A stretch of 64,000 nucleotides of DNA from Bacteroides sp. GM023 (GCF_014750685.1 NZ_JAAXGE010000002.1:620001-684000); one strand, 5' to 3'; shown: positions 27,771 through 36,950, counted from the stretch's first letter. The notes: generated by a model from the sequence alone, not told the origin. Numbers and translations: made by a program.

Positions 27771-28430
27771 ATGGAAGGGAAAACGATAAATACGATCCTG
27801 GATATTCATACCCATAGACGGGAAGCCGACTCTGAAGGCAAGTCCATTATCAATTATAAACAGTTGACAGGAGCGCCGCTTTTGGAAGGTTATTATTATT
27901 CTATCGGCATCCATCCCTGGGAACTGACAATGGCTAATATAGAAGAGCAACAGGATTTTATTATCAGTCAATTACCCGATAAGCGTATTGTAGCCATAGG
28001 GGAGAGCGGACTGGACAAATTGGCAGAGACTCCGATGGAACTTCAGCGAACGGCATTTATAATGCAGATAACCCTGTCGGAACAGTACAGCTTGCCATTG
28101 ATAATTCACTGCGTGAAAGCGATGGATGAAATGTTGGCTGTGAAAAAGAGATTTCGTCCCATACAGCCTTGGATATGGCATGGTTTCCGGGGAAAACCTG
28201 AACAGGCAATGCAATTACTGAAGCAGGGATTCTATCTTTCTTTGGGAGAGCATTATCCCGATGAAACGATGAAGCTGATACCTGATGACCGCTTATTTTT
28301 GGAGACAGACGAAAGTTCGCTCGATATTGAAGACATCCTGCGCCGGGCAGCCGAAGTGCGTGGAGTGGGAGTGGAGGCACTGCGCGAGACAATCCATAGA
28401 AATATTCAAAATGTCTTTTTTAAGGCATAA
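27771..28430 (+). CDS. TatD family metal-dependent hydrolase
   Basis: 219 residues, shorter than the usual 260. Metal ligands are visible: HTH near residue 13, the Glu of GESGLDKL near 81, H of IHC near 107, H of WHGFRG near 130, and D of LETDES near 180. Members are DNases or RNA 3'-end hydrolases; the exact substrate of this short Bacteroidota form is not known. Confidence 0.8.
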   Translation: MEGKTINTILDIHTHRREADSEGKSIINYKQLTGAPLLEGYYYSIGIHPWELTMANIEEQQDFIISQLPDKRIVAIGESGLDKLAETPMELQRTAFIMQITLSEQYSLPLIIHCVKAMDEMLAVKKRFRPIQPWIWHGFRGKPEQAMQLLKQGFYLSLGEHYPDETMKLIPDDRLFLETDESSLDIEDILRRAAEVRGVGVEALRETIHRNIQNVFFKA

Positions 28431-28456
28431 GTGTTGTATCTTCCGTGAAAGAGTCG

Positions 28457-28464
28457 TACTTTTG
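28457..28464 (+). promoter_or_regulatory. -7 box of tyrS
   Basis: TACTTTTG fits TAnnTTTG and lies 54 bases upstream of the tyrS start. Confidence 0.5.
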
Positions 28465-28517
28465 TCGCGTATAGGATTGAAATACAATAAAAAACCTAAT
28501 AATTAAAGAGTAATACG

Positions 28518-29810
28518 ATGAATTTTGTAGAAGAATTGAGATGGCGTGGCATGTTGCAAGATATCATGCCGGGAACAGAAGAGTTGCTAATCAAAGAGCA
28601 GGTGACTGCCTATTTGGGTATCGACCCGACTGCCGATTCGCTACACATTGGTCACCTTTGTGGAGTGATGATCCTTCGTCATTTCCAACGCTGCGGTCAT
28701 AAGCCGTTGGCATTGATCGGTGGCGCTACAGGTATGATTGGTGACCCTTCCGGTAAGTCGGCAGAACGTAACCTGCTGGATGAGGAAACGTTGAATCACA
28801 ATCAGGCGTGTATTAAAAATCAACTTGCCAAGTTCCTCGACTTCGAGTCGGATGTACCCAACCGTGCCGAACTGGTGAACAACTACGACTGGATGAAAAA
28901 CTTCAGCTTCCTTGATTTTGTTCGCGAGGTAGGTAAGCACATCACTGTGAACTATATGATGGCAAAAGACTCTGTAAAGCGTCGTTTGAATGGCGAAGCG
29001 CGTGACGGACTGTCATTTACAGAGTTCACTTACCAGTTGCTTCAAGGATACGATTTTCTTCACTTATACGAGACTAAAGGCTGTAAGCTGCAAATGGGTG
29101 GTTCCGACCAATGGGGAAACATCACTACCGGTGCCGAATTGATTCGCCGTACCAACGGGGGAGAGGTTTTCGCGCTGACTTGCCCGTTGATTACAAAAGC
29201 TGATGGTGGTAAGTTCGGTAAAACAGAATCCGGAAATATTTGGCTGGACGCTCGTTACACATCTCCATACAAGTTCTACCAGTTCTGGCTGAACGTAAGT
29301 GATTCCGATGCTGAACGTTATATCAAGATCTTCACTTCTATCGAAAAGGAAGAAATTGAAGCATTAATTGCCGAACATCAGGCTGCTCCGCACTTGCGTA
29401 TCCTTCAGAAACGTCTTGCCAGAGAGGTGACTGTGATGGTTCACTCTGAAGAAGATTACAACGCAGCGGTAGACGCATCGAACATTCTGTTTGGTAATGC
29501 TACTTCCGATGCTTTGCGTAAACTGGACGAAGATACTTTGCTGGCTGTATTCGAAGGAGTACCTCAATTTGAGATTTCCCGTGATGCGTTGGCAGAAGGA
29601 GTGAAGGCGGTAGACCTGTTGGTCGATAATGCGGCTGTATTTGCGTCGAAAGGTGAAATGCGCAAGTTGGTTCAAGGCGGCGGCGTTTCGTTGAATAAGG
29701 AGAAGCTAACAGCCTTTGACCAGGTAATTACAACTGCTGACCTGCTCGATGAGAAATATCTGCTTGTTCAGCGTGGTAAAAAGAACTACTATTTGCTGAT
29801 TGCAAAATAA
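28518..29810 (+). CDS. tyrS: tyrosyl-tRNA synthetase
   Basis: 430 residues, full length. It has the class I HIGH motif (HIGHLCGVM near residue 43), the KFGKT form of KMSKS near residue 235, and a C-terminal S4 RNA-binding domain ([19 protein letters not shown]). It charges tRNA-Tyr. It has its own promoter and is followed by a hairpin. Confidence 0.96.
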   Translation: MNFVEELRWRGMLQDIMPGTEELLIKEQVTAYLGIDPTADSLHIGHLCGVMILRHFQRCGHKPLALIGGATGMIGDPSGKSAERNLLDEETLNHNQACIKNQLAKFLDFESDVPNRAELVNNYDWMKNFSFLDFVREVGKHITVNYMMAKDSVKRRLNGEARDGLSFTEFTYQLLQGYDFLHLYETKGCKLQMGGSDQWGNITTGAELIRRTNGGEVFALTCPLITKADGGKFGKTESGNIWLDARYTSPYKFYQFWLNVSDSDAERYIKIFTSIEKEEIEALIAEHQAAPHLRILQKRLAREVTVMVHSEEDYNAAVDASNILFGNATSDALRKLDEDTLLAVFEGVPQFEISRDALAEGVKAVDLLVDNAAVFASKGEMRKLVQGGGVSLNKEKLTAFDQVITTADLLDEKYLLVQRGKKNYYLLIAK

Positions 29811-29842
29811 GAAAAGAGATAGTTGAATGACTGAAAAATCAG

Positions 29843-29869
29843 GTTTTGTCAGCATGAGTCTGACAAAAC
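29843..29869 (+). terminator. hairpin after tyrS
   Basis: A perfect 10-bp stem GTTTTGTCAG (29843-29852) with 29860-29869. The following run is A-rich rather than T-rich, so termination efficiency is uncertain. Confidence 0.5.
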
Positions 29870-29915
29870 TTGATAAAAAAACACCGAAATATTTGGAAGT
29901 TTAGTCAGATACTTC

Positions 29916-29923
29916 TATCTTTG
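29916..29923 (+). promoter_or_regulatory. tRNA-Gln promoter, -7 box
   Basis: TATCTTTG, a perfect TAnnTTTG match, 32 bases before the tRNA. Confidence 0.65.
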
Positions 29924-29954
29924 CACCGCTTTTTAACAGAAAGCACCCTGAGTT

Positions 29955-30025
29955 TGTCCTATGGTGTAATGGTAGCACAACAGTTTTTGGTTCTGTTTGT
30001 CTAAGTTCGAATCTTGGTAGGACAA
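29955..30025 (+). tRNA. tRNA-Gln (anticodon TTG)
   Basis: Cloverleaf: acceptor stem TGTCCTA (29955-29961) with TAGGACA (30018-30024), D arm GTGT/GCAC around AATGGTA, anticodon TTG at 29987-29989, and T arm CTAAG/CTTGG around TTCGAAT. There is no encoded CCA. Its 3' end is the integration site of the 11.5-kb element, which restores the tRNA sequence. Confidence 0.93.
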
Positions 30026-30026
30026 C
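30005..30026 (+). repeat. attL, 22-bp direct repeat in tRNA-Gln
   Basis: Identical to 41530-41551. It covers the T arm and the 3' acceptor strand of the tRNA, the usual target of tyrosine recombinases. Confidence 0.9.
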
Positions 30027-30050
30027 AACTTTCCAGTTTATTACAAGTAA

Positions 30051-30086
30051 AAACCCGCAAAAAACGTTATTTTGCGGGTTTTTTTG
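30051..30086 (+). terminator. terminator supplied by the element behind the tRNA
   Basis: AAACCCGCAAAA (30051-30062) pairs perfectly with 30070-30081, followed by T residues. It lies inside the element, and replaces the native tRNA terminator now found at 41558-41592. Confidence 0.85.
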
Positions 30087-30199
30087 TGTCCTTTAATAAG
30101 CTCTTCCGAAAAAAGTTGACGCTCATTCGGGAGATTTATCGGGAGACATTATCCGGTTAAAATCAATTCTTTTTTGAAGTTCCAGCAAAAACATGGAAC

Positions 30200-31459
30200 A
30201 TGGAACAGAAAAAAAGAACTTTTAACGTTTTATTCCTGATGCGTAGGAATAAACAGAGTGATGCCGAAGCATCGTTATTTTGCCGGATAACCATCCGAGG
30301 ACAAAGATACGAATTTCCTCTCAATTGTAAAGTACGAGCGCGAAATTGGAATGCTGCGGCGCAAAAGTCTACAGGAAAGACAGAGGTGGACAGGGATGCA
30401 AATACCCGCATCGAAGATGTAAAGCTCCTGATTGATGAAACAGTCAGAAAGCTGCATGACAAAGGGCATGAGTTGACCGTTCAAAACTTTCGTCTTACCT
30501 ACCAGGCACGGGAAAATGAATACGATACCATTCGCAGACTGTTCGATTATCACGAAATCATTGACCGTAAGAACCTACGCGAGGGGAGTTATCGTGGCTA
30601 TATGGTCACCAAAAAACACCTGTTGGACTATATTCGAATTAAGTATCATCTTTCCGATTACAAGATTACGGCTATCGACAAACCGTTTGTACAGGAATTT
30701 TTCGCTTATTTGCAGGGTTACAGAAGAGAGGGGAGCATTCGTTGTGCCGTCAATGGCGCATTAAAACACATTACCCGCTTTAAACGAGTGATGAATCTGG
30801 CATTGCAAAATGAATGGATAGACAGAAACCCGGTTTGCCTGCTCAAGATAAAGAAAACAAAAGTAGAGAAAGGATTTCTCACCGAAAGTGAGATTAAGAA
30901 GCTCGAAGATGTGATTTTGAAACCGCATCTGGCCATAGCAAGAGATATTTTCATGTTTTCCGTATATACCGGGCTTGCCTATGTGGATGTGTCTAAAATG
31001 ACCCTTGAAAACATTGTACGAGGCATTGATAAAAGCCTTTGGTTGCAATTCAACCGACAAAAAACGGATATTCGTGTAGCGTTGCCACTGCTTGAGCCTG
31101 CCAACGTTCTTATAGAAAGATACCACAGTTATCACGAAGGGGAGAAAACTCATCATCTGTTCCCTGTACCAATGAACCAGGTAATTAATCGCTATTTGAA
31201 AGAGATTGCCAGGATTGCGGGCATTAACAAAGTGATTACCTTCCACATGGCCCGCCATACGTTTGCCACGACTATCACACTTATGCACGGTATTCCTATT
31301 GAAACAGTCAGCAAGATGCTCGGGCATGCCGCTTTGTCTACTACACAAATCTATGCGAAGGTTGTGGATAACAAAGTCATGGACGACATGGCCGCTCTCA
31401 AGGACATGTACGCAAAGAAGGAATCTCAAAAATCACCCGATAAAGCCGTAAACGAATGA
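30200..31459 (+). CDS. tyrosine recombinase (integrase)
   Basis: 419 residues. An arm-type N-terminal domain and SAM-like core-binding domain (residues about 1-210) precede the catalytic domain. Visible active-site residues are H349-x-x-R352 (HMARH), H376 (MLGHAAL) and nucleophile Y385 (QIYAKV). The place of the first catalytic Arg reads YTGLAYVDV with Ala260 instead of Arg, as in several Bacteroides integrases such as IntDOT. It catalyses integration and excision at the tRNA-Gln site. Its stop overlaps the next gene by 4 bases. Confidence 0.93.
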   Translation: MEQKKRTFNVLFLMRRNKQSDAEASLFCRITIRGQRYEFPLNCKVRARNWNAAAQKSTGKTEVDRDANTRIEDVKLLIDETVRKLHDKGHELTVQNFRLTYQARENEYDTIRRLFDYHEIIDRKNLREGSYRGYMVTKKHLLDYIRIKYHLSDYKITAIDKPFVQEFFAYLQGYRREGSIRCAVNGALKHITRFKRVMNLALQNEWIDRNPVCLLKIKKTKVEKGFLTESEIKKLEDVILKPHLAIARDIFMFSVYTGLAYVDVSKMTLENIVRGIDKSLWLQFNRQKTDIRVALPLLEPANVLIERYHSYHEGEKTHHLFPVPMNQVINRYLKEIARIAGINKVITFHMARHTFATTITLMHGIPIETVSKMLGHAALSTTQIYAKVVDNKVMDDMAALKDMYAKKESQKSPDKAVNE

Positions 31460-31725
31460 AAACAACCGTAACCATCAGCCAGGAAGAACTGGAGCAGAAA
31501 GCTGTCGACAGCATGATAGCCTATGAGAAGAGCCTCATTTCCGGACAGGAAATGAAGGAAGCAGTCACCCGTGCGCTGCATCACTACGCCAACAGGGAAG
31601 GGCACCGGGAAATCGTCCTGAAAGGGTGGATTATAAAAACCATCTACGCCCTCGACAGCAGCCAACTGAAAGACCTCGACCGGGTAGCTTTCACCTGCCT
31701 GGATAAACAGCCGGTTACCCCCTAA
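31456..31725 (+). CDS. small element protein of unknown function
   Basis: 89 residues, with ATGA overlap with the integrase gene, so it is co-translated. Helical and charged, with no signal or membrane segment. No family was recognised. Its coupling to int suggests a role in recombination control. Confidence 0.6.
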   Translation: MKTTVTISQEELEQKAVDSMIAYEKSLISGQEMKEAVTRALHHYANREGHREIVLKGWIIKTIYALDSSQLKDLDRVAFTCLDKQPVTP

Positions 31726-31758
31726 TAATTAACTCACTCACATAAAAAAAACAGAATC

Positions 31759-32079
31759 ATGAAAACAGAAACCAACAGCATGAGAATCGTGAAACCTGAA
31801 AAGGAATCTGAAAAAGCCGCCGTAGAACCCCAAAAGGAGAAAGCCGCCGGAAAACCGAAGTACAAACCCGTGGAACCCGTCACACTCGAAACCGTTCCGG
31901 AAGATGCCGTGTTCATCCGCTCGACGGACGTATGCAAATTGCTCAACATCAGTAACTCAACGTTAAGGAACATGCGTACGGAGCACGCAATCCCATTCTA
32001 CAAACTGGGTGGGATTTTCCTATACAGCAAAGAAGAAATCATGAATTACCTCGCATCCAATTACAGTAGAAGAATCTAG
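31759..32079 (+). CDS. excisionase-like helix-turn-helix protein
   Basis: 106 residues. A Lys/Glu/Pro-rich N-terminal tail of about 45 residues is followed by a MerR/excisionase-type winged HTH (FIRSTDVCKLLNISNSTLRNMR ... IPFYKLGGIFLYSKEEIMNYL). Such proteins bend att-site DNA and set the direction of recombination. It is 5 bases upstream of the Lin1244-type gene. Confidence 0.8.
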   Translation: MKTETNSMRIVKPEKESEKAAVEPQKEKAAGKPKYKPVEPVTLETVPEDAVFIRSTDVCKLLNISNSTLRNMRTEHAIPFYKLGGIFLYSKEEIMNYLASNYSRRI

Positions 32080-32084
32080 CGGCA

Positions 32085-33341
32085 ATGGCAAAAACAGGAT
32101 TATCATATTATCAGGCGGAAACCGACCGCTTTCAGGACATCAAGGTAAAACGCCTGAAGAAGCGGTACGGCTGCGAAGGGTATGCAGTGTACCAGTATAT
32201 ACAGAATGAGATATACCGGGTAGAAGGCTGTTATATCCGTTTCACGGACGACCAAATGTTTGATGTCTCCGAATACTGGGGCATTGAAGAGCAACGGGTA
32301 GAAAAAATCATTGAATATTGCACGGAAGTGGAATTGTTCGACACCATCACCTGGCATACGAATCATGTACTTACTTCCGTAGATATTCAGCAGAGATATC
32401 TCGAAATCTGCCGGAGAGCCAAGAAGAAAATCGTAATACCCGAAGATATACGGCTTGTCGAGATACAAGATGCGCCATCCGGCATGGATAGTGCGCCGCT
32501 ACCTCTTTTCTCCGGTCAGGAAATCGAGACGAAAACCGGAAAAACAGTTTATGGTTCTCCCAAACTGGAGACCGGAAAACAGGCTGCAACCGATATCGGA
32601 AAAGAAACCGCAACCGGTACCGGAAAACAGACCGTAATCACTGCCGGAATATCTTCCGGCGTCATTATTCCGCAGAGTTCTGCGGAAATTCCGGAAACTC
32701 CGCGGAATTCTGCGGAAAAACGGCACAAAGAAAAAGAAAGTAAAGAAAATTCCCCCTCTATCCCCCGGGCTATTCCGCAGACAAGGGATGATGAGGATAA
32801 AGTTTCACTCTCTCCGGACGGGAATAGAGGAAATGTCTCCGCAGAATCCTGCGGGGAACGTCCGGAACATTCCGAAGAATACCGGATGAAATTGCAGCGG
32901 TTGGGTAAAATCTGTTATGACCTGGGATGCTCGAAAGGAGATATACGGGAAGTCCTACGGATAGAGGACATAGCGCAGGACGACAGTCCGATATGGCAAC
33001 TGATTGAGGAATTGAAGGCTGGCGGCGGGCGTTATTCGTTCACCGGAGACGTGTTGCCCGCCCTGCGTGGACTGGTGAAGACGGGACGCCTGCGGATGAT
33101 GGAAGAGTGTACGGATGAGGTGAAAGAGGACGTTCATAACGTCAGGCAGATGTTGTCGGGTATCGGCGTGCCGAGCTATGACATGGACGAACTATGCGAA
33201 GAGGCGAAAGGCAAAGAAGATGTCCTGCAAGAGGTGATACGGGAAATACGACGCTCGAAAGGGCGGATTCTCTCGGTGAGCTGTTTCATCAGGTCACGGC
33301 TGAAAAAAGCAAAGAAAAACGAATTGCAAAAAACGGCGTAA
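32085..33341 (+). CDS. Lin1244/Lin1753 (DUF4373)-type replication-like protein
   Basis: 418 residues. The N-terminal ~110 residues (LSYYQAETDRFQDIKVKRLKKRYG ... GYAVYQYIQNEIYRVEG) match the Lin1244/Lin1753 domain found in phage and mobile-element proteins that resemble replication initiators. The middle (about 140-270) is low complexity, with repeated ETGK- and SAEIPETPRNSAE-type units, and in DNA with repeated GGAAA/CCGGAAA pieces. The C-terminal 130 residues are helical and basic. A role in element replication is inferred from the family, not shown. Confidence 0.7.
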   Translation: MAKTGLSYYQAETDRFQDIKVKRLKKRYGCEGYAVYQYIQNEIYRVEGCYIRFTDDQMFDVSEYWGIEEQRVEKIIEYCTEVELFDTITWHTNHVLTSVDIQQRYLEICRRAKKKIVIPEDIRLVEIQDAPSGMDSAPLPLFSGQEIETKTGKTVYGSPKLETGKQAATDIGKETATGTGKQTVITAGISSGVIIPQSSAEIPETPRNSAEKRHKEKESKENSPSIPRAIPQTRDDEDKVSLSPDGNRGNVSAESCGERPEHSEEYRMKLQRLGKICYDLGCSKGDIREVLRIEDIAQDDSPIWQLIEELKAGGGRYSFTGDVLPALRGLVKTGRLRMMEECTDEVKEDVHNVRQMLSGIGVPSYDMDELCEEAKGKEDVLQEVIREIRRSKGRILSVSCFIRSRLKKAKKNELQKTA

Positions 33342-33352
33342 GCCACACGGTT

Positions 33353-33631
33353 ATGAGTGAAGATAAAAACAAGACGCCGCTCTACTACCCCCGCAAAATG
33401 CGTACAGGGTGGTGCGTGGCGCACGAAGTGACAGCCGCAGGCGTCACTATCGAGAGATACGGAATACGCTGCCAGACGTATGCGGAAGCATATCGGCGGG
33501 CGGAAGTGATGAACCGGAAACAACAGGCGGAAGTGGAAGTGGAAGCGGGGCGCGCCGGGACACAGGCCGGAGAAACCACCGGTTCGCTGGAACCGTCCGT
33601 CTCCGGAGAGAAAGGGGGTGGGCGGTCATGA
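33353..33631 (+). CDS. small element protein of unknown function
   Basis: 92 residues from the ATG at 33353 (the frame is open upstream to 33194 but overlaps the previous gene). The N-terminal half has TPLYYPRKMRTGWCVAHEV, and the C terminus is Glu/Gly-rich. No family was recognised. The stop overlaps the RHH gene start (ATGA). Confidence 0.55.
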   Translation: MSEDKNKTPLYYPRKMRTGWCVAHEVTAAGVTIERYGIRCQTYAEAYRRAEVMNRKQQAEVEVEAGRAGTQAGETTGSLEPSVSGEKGGGRS

Positions 33632-33897
33632 GCGAAAAAGTAAGCACCATCACCCTGCGGCTGACTGCCGAGGAAGCCGAACAACTCGAAGCGCTGAAAA
33701 GCCTTACCGGGAAAAGAAGCGCCAGCGAAGCAATCAAATACATTGTGCGGGAATACCCCCGCTTCTGTACCCACTACAAGCAGGAAGCGAAGGAACACGG
33801 AGAACTGAAACGAAGGTACCGGGAGCAGGGCGAAGCCGTACGGGGCTTTCTGTCGGCACTCGACAGGTTGGAGAAAGCGGGCAGGGAGAAAGAGTAG
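33628..33897 (+). CDS. ribbon-helix-helix-like DNA-binding protein
   Basis: 89 residues. The N terminus STITLRLTAEEAEQLEALKSLTGKRSASEAIKYIV has the beta-strand plus two helices of CopG/Arc-type RHH proteins; the remainder is a basic coiled coil. Such proteins repress promoters or help relaxases. With no relaxase visible, repression or a replication role is as likely. Confidence 0.7.
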   Translation: MSEKVSTITLRLTAEEAEQLEALKSLTGKRSASEAIKYIVREYPRFCTHYKQEAKEHGELKRRYREQGEAVRGFLSALDRLEKAGREKE

Positions 33898-34499
33898 GGG
33901 ATGATTGCTAGCAAAATACGCTCCGGAAGAGCTTGGCCAATGAAAGATTTGCTATCATATTTTTCCGGATCAGCTGCTGCAGCTCGGGAATAGTGCTAGC
34001 AAATGTTTCGTCCTGGAAGAAGCCGGCTGCCGGATTCTGCTAGCAGTTGGCGGGGGATATCAGGTTGATGAAGCCGGGAACCCGCCAGGTATGTGCTAGC
34101 AAACCGGAAGAAAGTCATGCTTGCAACTTTTCGTCTGATTGCTCACCGTGCCGCCGTGTGGTTCGTGGCAATGCGTGCAGCGGGAATACCGCCGCCCACA
34201 CAGCCCCGCTCCCCGCAGCAGCACTCCGTCAGTGTTTAATCGGAACATTCCTTCACCGGCAGCGTTTCTCAGAAGGGCAGCGTTTCTATACCGTGCCGCT
34301 TTCCTTGCTTTCCCGTAGCCACCCAATGGGCGCAAAGAAAGCCGCCCTCTGACAGTGTTTCTATGGAACATTCTTGGGGGAAGTTTTTTGAAAGTTACTC
34401 CGGTGTATAACAGTCGAGGCTTGCCAAGTGGGTGATTACGAAAGTTACTTCCGCCTGAAGCATACGGCTCCGGCTCCCGCTCACACCCCGGCAAAGCCG

Positions 34500-34596
34500 G
34501 ACTACAAGCGACAGCCTATGCGGTGGAAACTCTTTGCCATAGAAAGCACGAAAGCAGTTTTACCCACTACAAGCGACAGCCTATGCGGTGGAAACC
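34500..34596 (+). repeat. duplicated 29-30-bp unit in the left arm
   Basis: A unit ending in GCCTATGCGGTGGAAAC occurs at about 34500-34530 and again at 34566-34596. Degenerate forms occur in the right arm near 39140 and 39230. Confidence 0.6.
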
Positions 34597-34932
34597 CTTG
34601 CGGAACGGTAGCCCATGCGGTACGGGTACAGTTTCGGTGCCCGGTGCGGTTTCGCTCCGCCCGGCACTAACGCCGGGACTAAGGCGAGAATCCGCTACCT
34701 CTTTTCGTCTGACTATAGGAACGGAAGTGTCAGTCGGGAGTGCAGCCCTGCGGTGCGGGGTTCCCGTGTTTACGGTTGAACGGGTTTGTATTGTGGAAGT
34801 AAGCGCCCTTCGCCGTCCTTCGGGCGCGTGCTGACGTGATGCTGCGTGCGCCGTGGCAGTAATTGTTTTCCTTCCGCCTTCCTTTTTGGGGAACACCCAA
34901 AAAGAGACCGGAAGAAAAACAAAGGAGTAGCG

Positions 34933-35015
34933 ATATTAAACATAACGGGTCATTATGCCCGCACGCCTTGCCATTCAGGCAAGTCGGGTGCATAATGCGT
35001 GGTTATGTTTAATAT
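34933..35015. repeat. 83-nt three-tier hairpin in the left arm
   Basis: Outer stem ATATTAAACATAAC (34933-34946) with 35002-35015, 14 of 14 pairs. Middle stem CATTATGCCCG (34951-34961) with 34985-34997, allowing a bulge. Inner stem CTTGCC (34967-34972) with 34978-34983. A related hairpin occupies the matching place in the right arm (38741-38814). Confidence 0.75.
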
Positions 35016-35363
35016 GGATTGTCTTATTTTTCCGCCCCCGGGCGAAAAAAGCCATGCGGACGGTTAACGCCACCGCGGCGGTCAGCGCCTTTACCGCCCT
35101 TTCCGTAGTGTTCGGGATGGCGGGCGCAAAAGGCGCAGCCGCCCCCGACCACCGCCCCGTAGTTACTCCTGCCTGTCCCGGTTTCCTGCGGGTTTCCGAC
35201 TTCTTGCGGGTGCTTGTGTTCCCTACGGATTGCGCCTTGCGGCGTGCCCGGCTGACTGTTTGCACCTTGCGGAACATTGGAAATTCCCGGCGGTCGGCTT
35301 CGCCGTCCGCTCCGCGAAGCGGGGCGGGATGCCCCGCCGGGAAGTAACGGACAAAGGAAATCC

Positions 35364-35404
35364 GTGACAATTGCCCCAATGTCACAAAATAAAATGTAAA
35401 TTTG
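35364..35404 (+). promoter_or_regulatory. palindrome and promoter at the inner end of the left arm
   Basis: GTGACAATTG (35364-35373) faces AATGTCAC (35378-35385), followed by a -7 box TAAATTTG (35397-35404). This promoter fires into the central region, 26 bases before the 74-residue gene. A longer version of the palindrome lies at 38344-38389. Confidence 0.55.
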
Positions 35405-35429
35405 AAGCTTTATACAAGACAACAGAAAT

Positions 35430-35654
35430 ATGATGAGCGAGAAAGAAAATTTCTTTTTTATGGTATACGTAGAGGGTGAACATACCCCGGCGTATAAACA
35501 CAGCGACCTGACAAGTGCAGAGACAGAGGCTAAACGGTTGGCAGAATCTTTGAATAGAAAAGCTTATGTTCTTTGTTCCATCAAATCCTTTGAAGTAAAC
35601 AAGTTTACGGTAAGAGATTGCCGTCCGGCACTTGGAGATGACCTTCCGTTTTAA
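35430..35654 (+). CDS. small element protein of unknown function
   Basis: 74 residues; start at the first of two adjacent codons ATG ATG. Compact alpha/beta-looking sequence (FMVYVEGEHTP ... AETEAKRLAESLNRKAYVL). No family was recognised. It is first in a two-gene unit with the Cys-rich protein 17 bases downstream. Confidence 0.6.
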   Translation: MMSEKENFFFMVYVEGEHTPAYKHSDLTSAETEAKRLAESLNRKAYVLCSIKSFEVNKFTVRDCRPALGDDLPF

Positions 35655-35671
35655 TCAAAATCCGGTAAGAA

Positions 35672-35851
35672 ATGAAAGAATCACATACAGGTATTGGTAT
35701 CTGCCGTTGCTACCAATGCCGGATGAGAAAAAAGAACTGCAGCACATCGGGACGTAAATCGCTCAAACGGGCAGTCAACAAGTTTCGCCGCAGGCAATTG
35801 AAGTTGGATGAAGTAATCAGGCACAATCACTTCGGTAGATACTGGGCCTAA
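35672..35851 (+). CDS. 59-residue Cys-rich basic protein
   Basis: Below the usual size cut-off but convincing. It begins MKESHTGIGICRCYQCRMRK, with Cys at 11, 13, 16 and 23, then a very basic helix (KRAVNKFRRRQLKL) and ends GRYWA. The C-x-C-x2-C cluster suggests a small zinc-binding nucleic-acid protein. It belongs to a type I remember as common in Bacteroides mobile regions, without known function. Confidence 0.6.
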   Translation: MKESHTGIGICRCYQCRMRKKNCSTSGRKSLKRAVNKFRRRQLKLDEVIRHNHFGRYWA

Positions 35852-35865
35852 GACTAATACACGCT

Positions 35866-36072
35866 TTTATCCGACCCACACTGCACAGGAACACATTTTT
35901 TTCCTTTTTTCTTATACCTCTCCAAGGGCATGGATGAACGGCAGACAAGAAATTTCAGATAAAAATACCGCACGACGTAGGAGCGCAGGATATTTTTATC
36001 TGAAATAGCGTAGCGGTTCTTGACTGACGGGCGGCCGTGACCTATCTTTGTAGAAGAAAAGAGGAAAAATAC
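35866..36072. repeat. hairpin-bearing repeat block B, copy 1
   Basis: About 200 bp that match 39737-39951 on the opposite strand. In the centre, ATTTCAGATAAAAATA (35952-35967) pairs perfectly with 35991-36006 around a 23-nt loop that is also conserved in the other copy. No gene is seen here. Confidence 0.8.
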
Positions 36073-36239
36073 GATGTAAAACAGCAAACTTGTCATTTAT
36101 CCTTTCCCGCCACTTTATAGATAATTGCGTTTCTGTCTATGTCACTACGTTTATTTACGGATAGAACCATACGGGAATAAAACGTAAAACGCCCGGAAAC
36201 AGGCGGAAAAGAAGCAAAAACGTACTTGAAACCCTTCGA

Positions 36240-36312
36240 GATGTTTTCAAAAATTCATCAGACGTTTTTTTTATTTCGTCAGACGTTTTTTGAAAAACTC
36301 CTGATGTTTTCC
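36240..36312. repeat. short tandem repeat, unit about 21 bp
   Basis: Four degenerate units on the minus strand, each with (A)nACATC or (A)nACGTCTGA. A 65-codon minus-strand frame with KTSDE-type repeats covers it but is probably an effect of the repeat. The remainder of 36073-36350 holds nothing else I can recognise. Confidence 0.5.
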
Positions 36313-36350
36313 ATAAGCCCCTGATAAGCGTATTTTCTGAAAATGGCATC

Positions 36351-36389
36351 AAAAAAGCCCGGTGAATAATCTTTCATTCACCGGGCTTT
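36351..36389 (-). terminator. terminator of the HU-like gene
   Basis: A perfect 14-bp stem, 36354-36367 with 36376-36389, loop of 8 nt, and on the minus strand a T-run (AAAAAA at 36351-36356 on the plus strand). Confidence 0.85.
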
Positions 36390-36434
36390 CATCAAATTTG
36401 TTTGCAGTGTCTGACGGTCAGACCGTCTGTCGGC

Positions 36435-36905
36435 TTAGGCTGCCGGGTCGGGAGTTTCCCCGCCGTCGTCAGGGTTAGGAGTTTCTCCGCCTTCATTGCC
36501 GCCTTCTCCGCTCGTGCCGCCTGCTCCTGCCTTGGAAAAAGCATACATGGAAACGGCTTCCTTGATTTCGGTAGAAGGTACGTAGATGACACGCGCTTTC
36601 TTTACGCTGTTTGCGCCGCACTTGTCAGCGGTTGCGATACCGACGCCGGAAACGGAAGGACGGAAAGAACCGAGGTCGCCCAGGCGAACGGGAGAACCGT
36701 TTGCGAGGTTGCGCTTGATGACGACCATCAATGCGTCAAGTACCGCCTTGATGTCAGAGCCGGTAAGTGTACAACGGTCTGCGATTTGTTCAACGATTTG
36801 TCTCTGTGTCATTTCCGGAGCGAGTACTACCTGTGCGTAGTATTTTGCTGCTGCGGCTTTGTCCTGCGGATTCTTGCGTAATGCGGGTTTGATTGTAATT
36901 GCCAT
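36435..36905 (-). CDS. HU-family DNA-binding protein with Gly/Pro-rich tail
   Basis: 156 residues. HU/IHF-like fold over residues about 1-125 (MTQRQIVEQIADRCTLTGSDIKAVLDALMVVIKRNLANGSPVRLGDLGSFRPSV). The last 30 residues are low complexity Gly/Glu/Asp/Pro. This divergent HU type is typical for Bacteroides and often lies with an amidase, a DUF4248 and a smalltalk gene, as here. It probably binds DNA architecturally. It has its own terminator. Confidence 0.85.
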   Translation of the reverse strand: MAITIKPALRKNPQDKAAAAKYYAQVVLAPEMTQRQIVEQIADRCTLTGSDIKAVLDALMVVIKRNLANGSPVRLGDLGSFRPSVSGVGIATADKCGANSVKKARVIYVPSTEIKEAVSMYAFSKAGAGGTSGEGGNEGGETPNPDDGGETPDPAA

Positions 36906-36950
36906 GTTTATTGGTGTTTTGATGATTAATAATGTTGCAAACTTAAGAAT

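Larger units (their letters stand above)
33953..35390. repeat. left arm of a long imperfect inverted repeat
   Basis: About 1.4 kb without a convincing gene. Read on the opposite strand it matches 38340-40055 in the same order, in blocks of clearly recognisable identity: the GCTAGC blocks at 33995-34044, a block at 34130-34370, a block at 34600-34790, and a block at 35140-35390. Short open frames here are also open in the other arm but differ mostly by amino-acid changes, so coding is unlikely. GC content is visibly higher than in the flanks. Confidence 0.85.

Noticed and set aside
33194..33352. Upstream extension of the 92-residue gene
   Set aside because: It overlaps the preceding gene by 148 bases and looks like an out-of-frame shadow; the ATG at 33353 follows that gene's stop directly.
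34500..34596. Possible CRISPR array in the repeat-rich DNA
   Set aside because: Only two full units, no regular spacers and no cas gene nearby.
34047..35347. Several open frames of 80-130 codons in the left repeat arm
   Set aside because: They lie in GC-rich repeat DNA, occur on both strands, and their counterparts in the other arm differ mainly by amino-acid changes and frame breaks. No family is recognisable.
36155..36352. 65-codon minus-strand frame with KTSDE repeats
   Set aside because: It is produced by a short tandem repeat and runs into the terminator of the HU-like gene.
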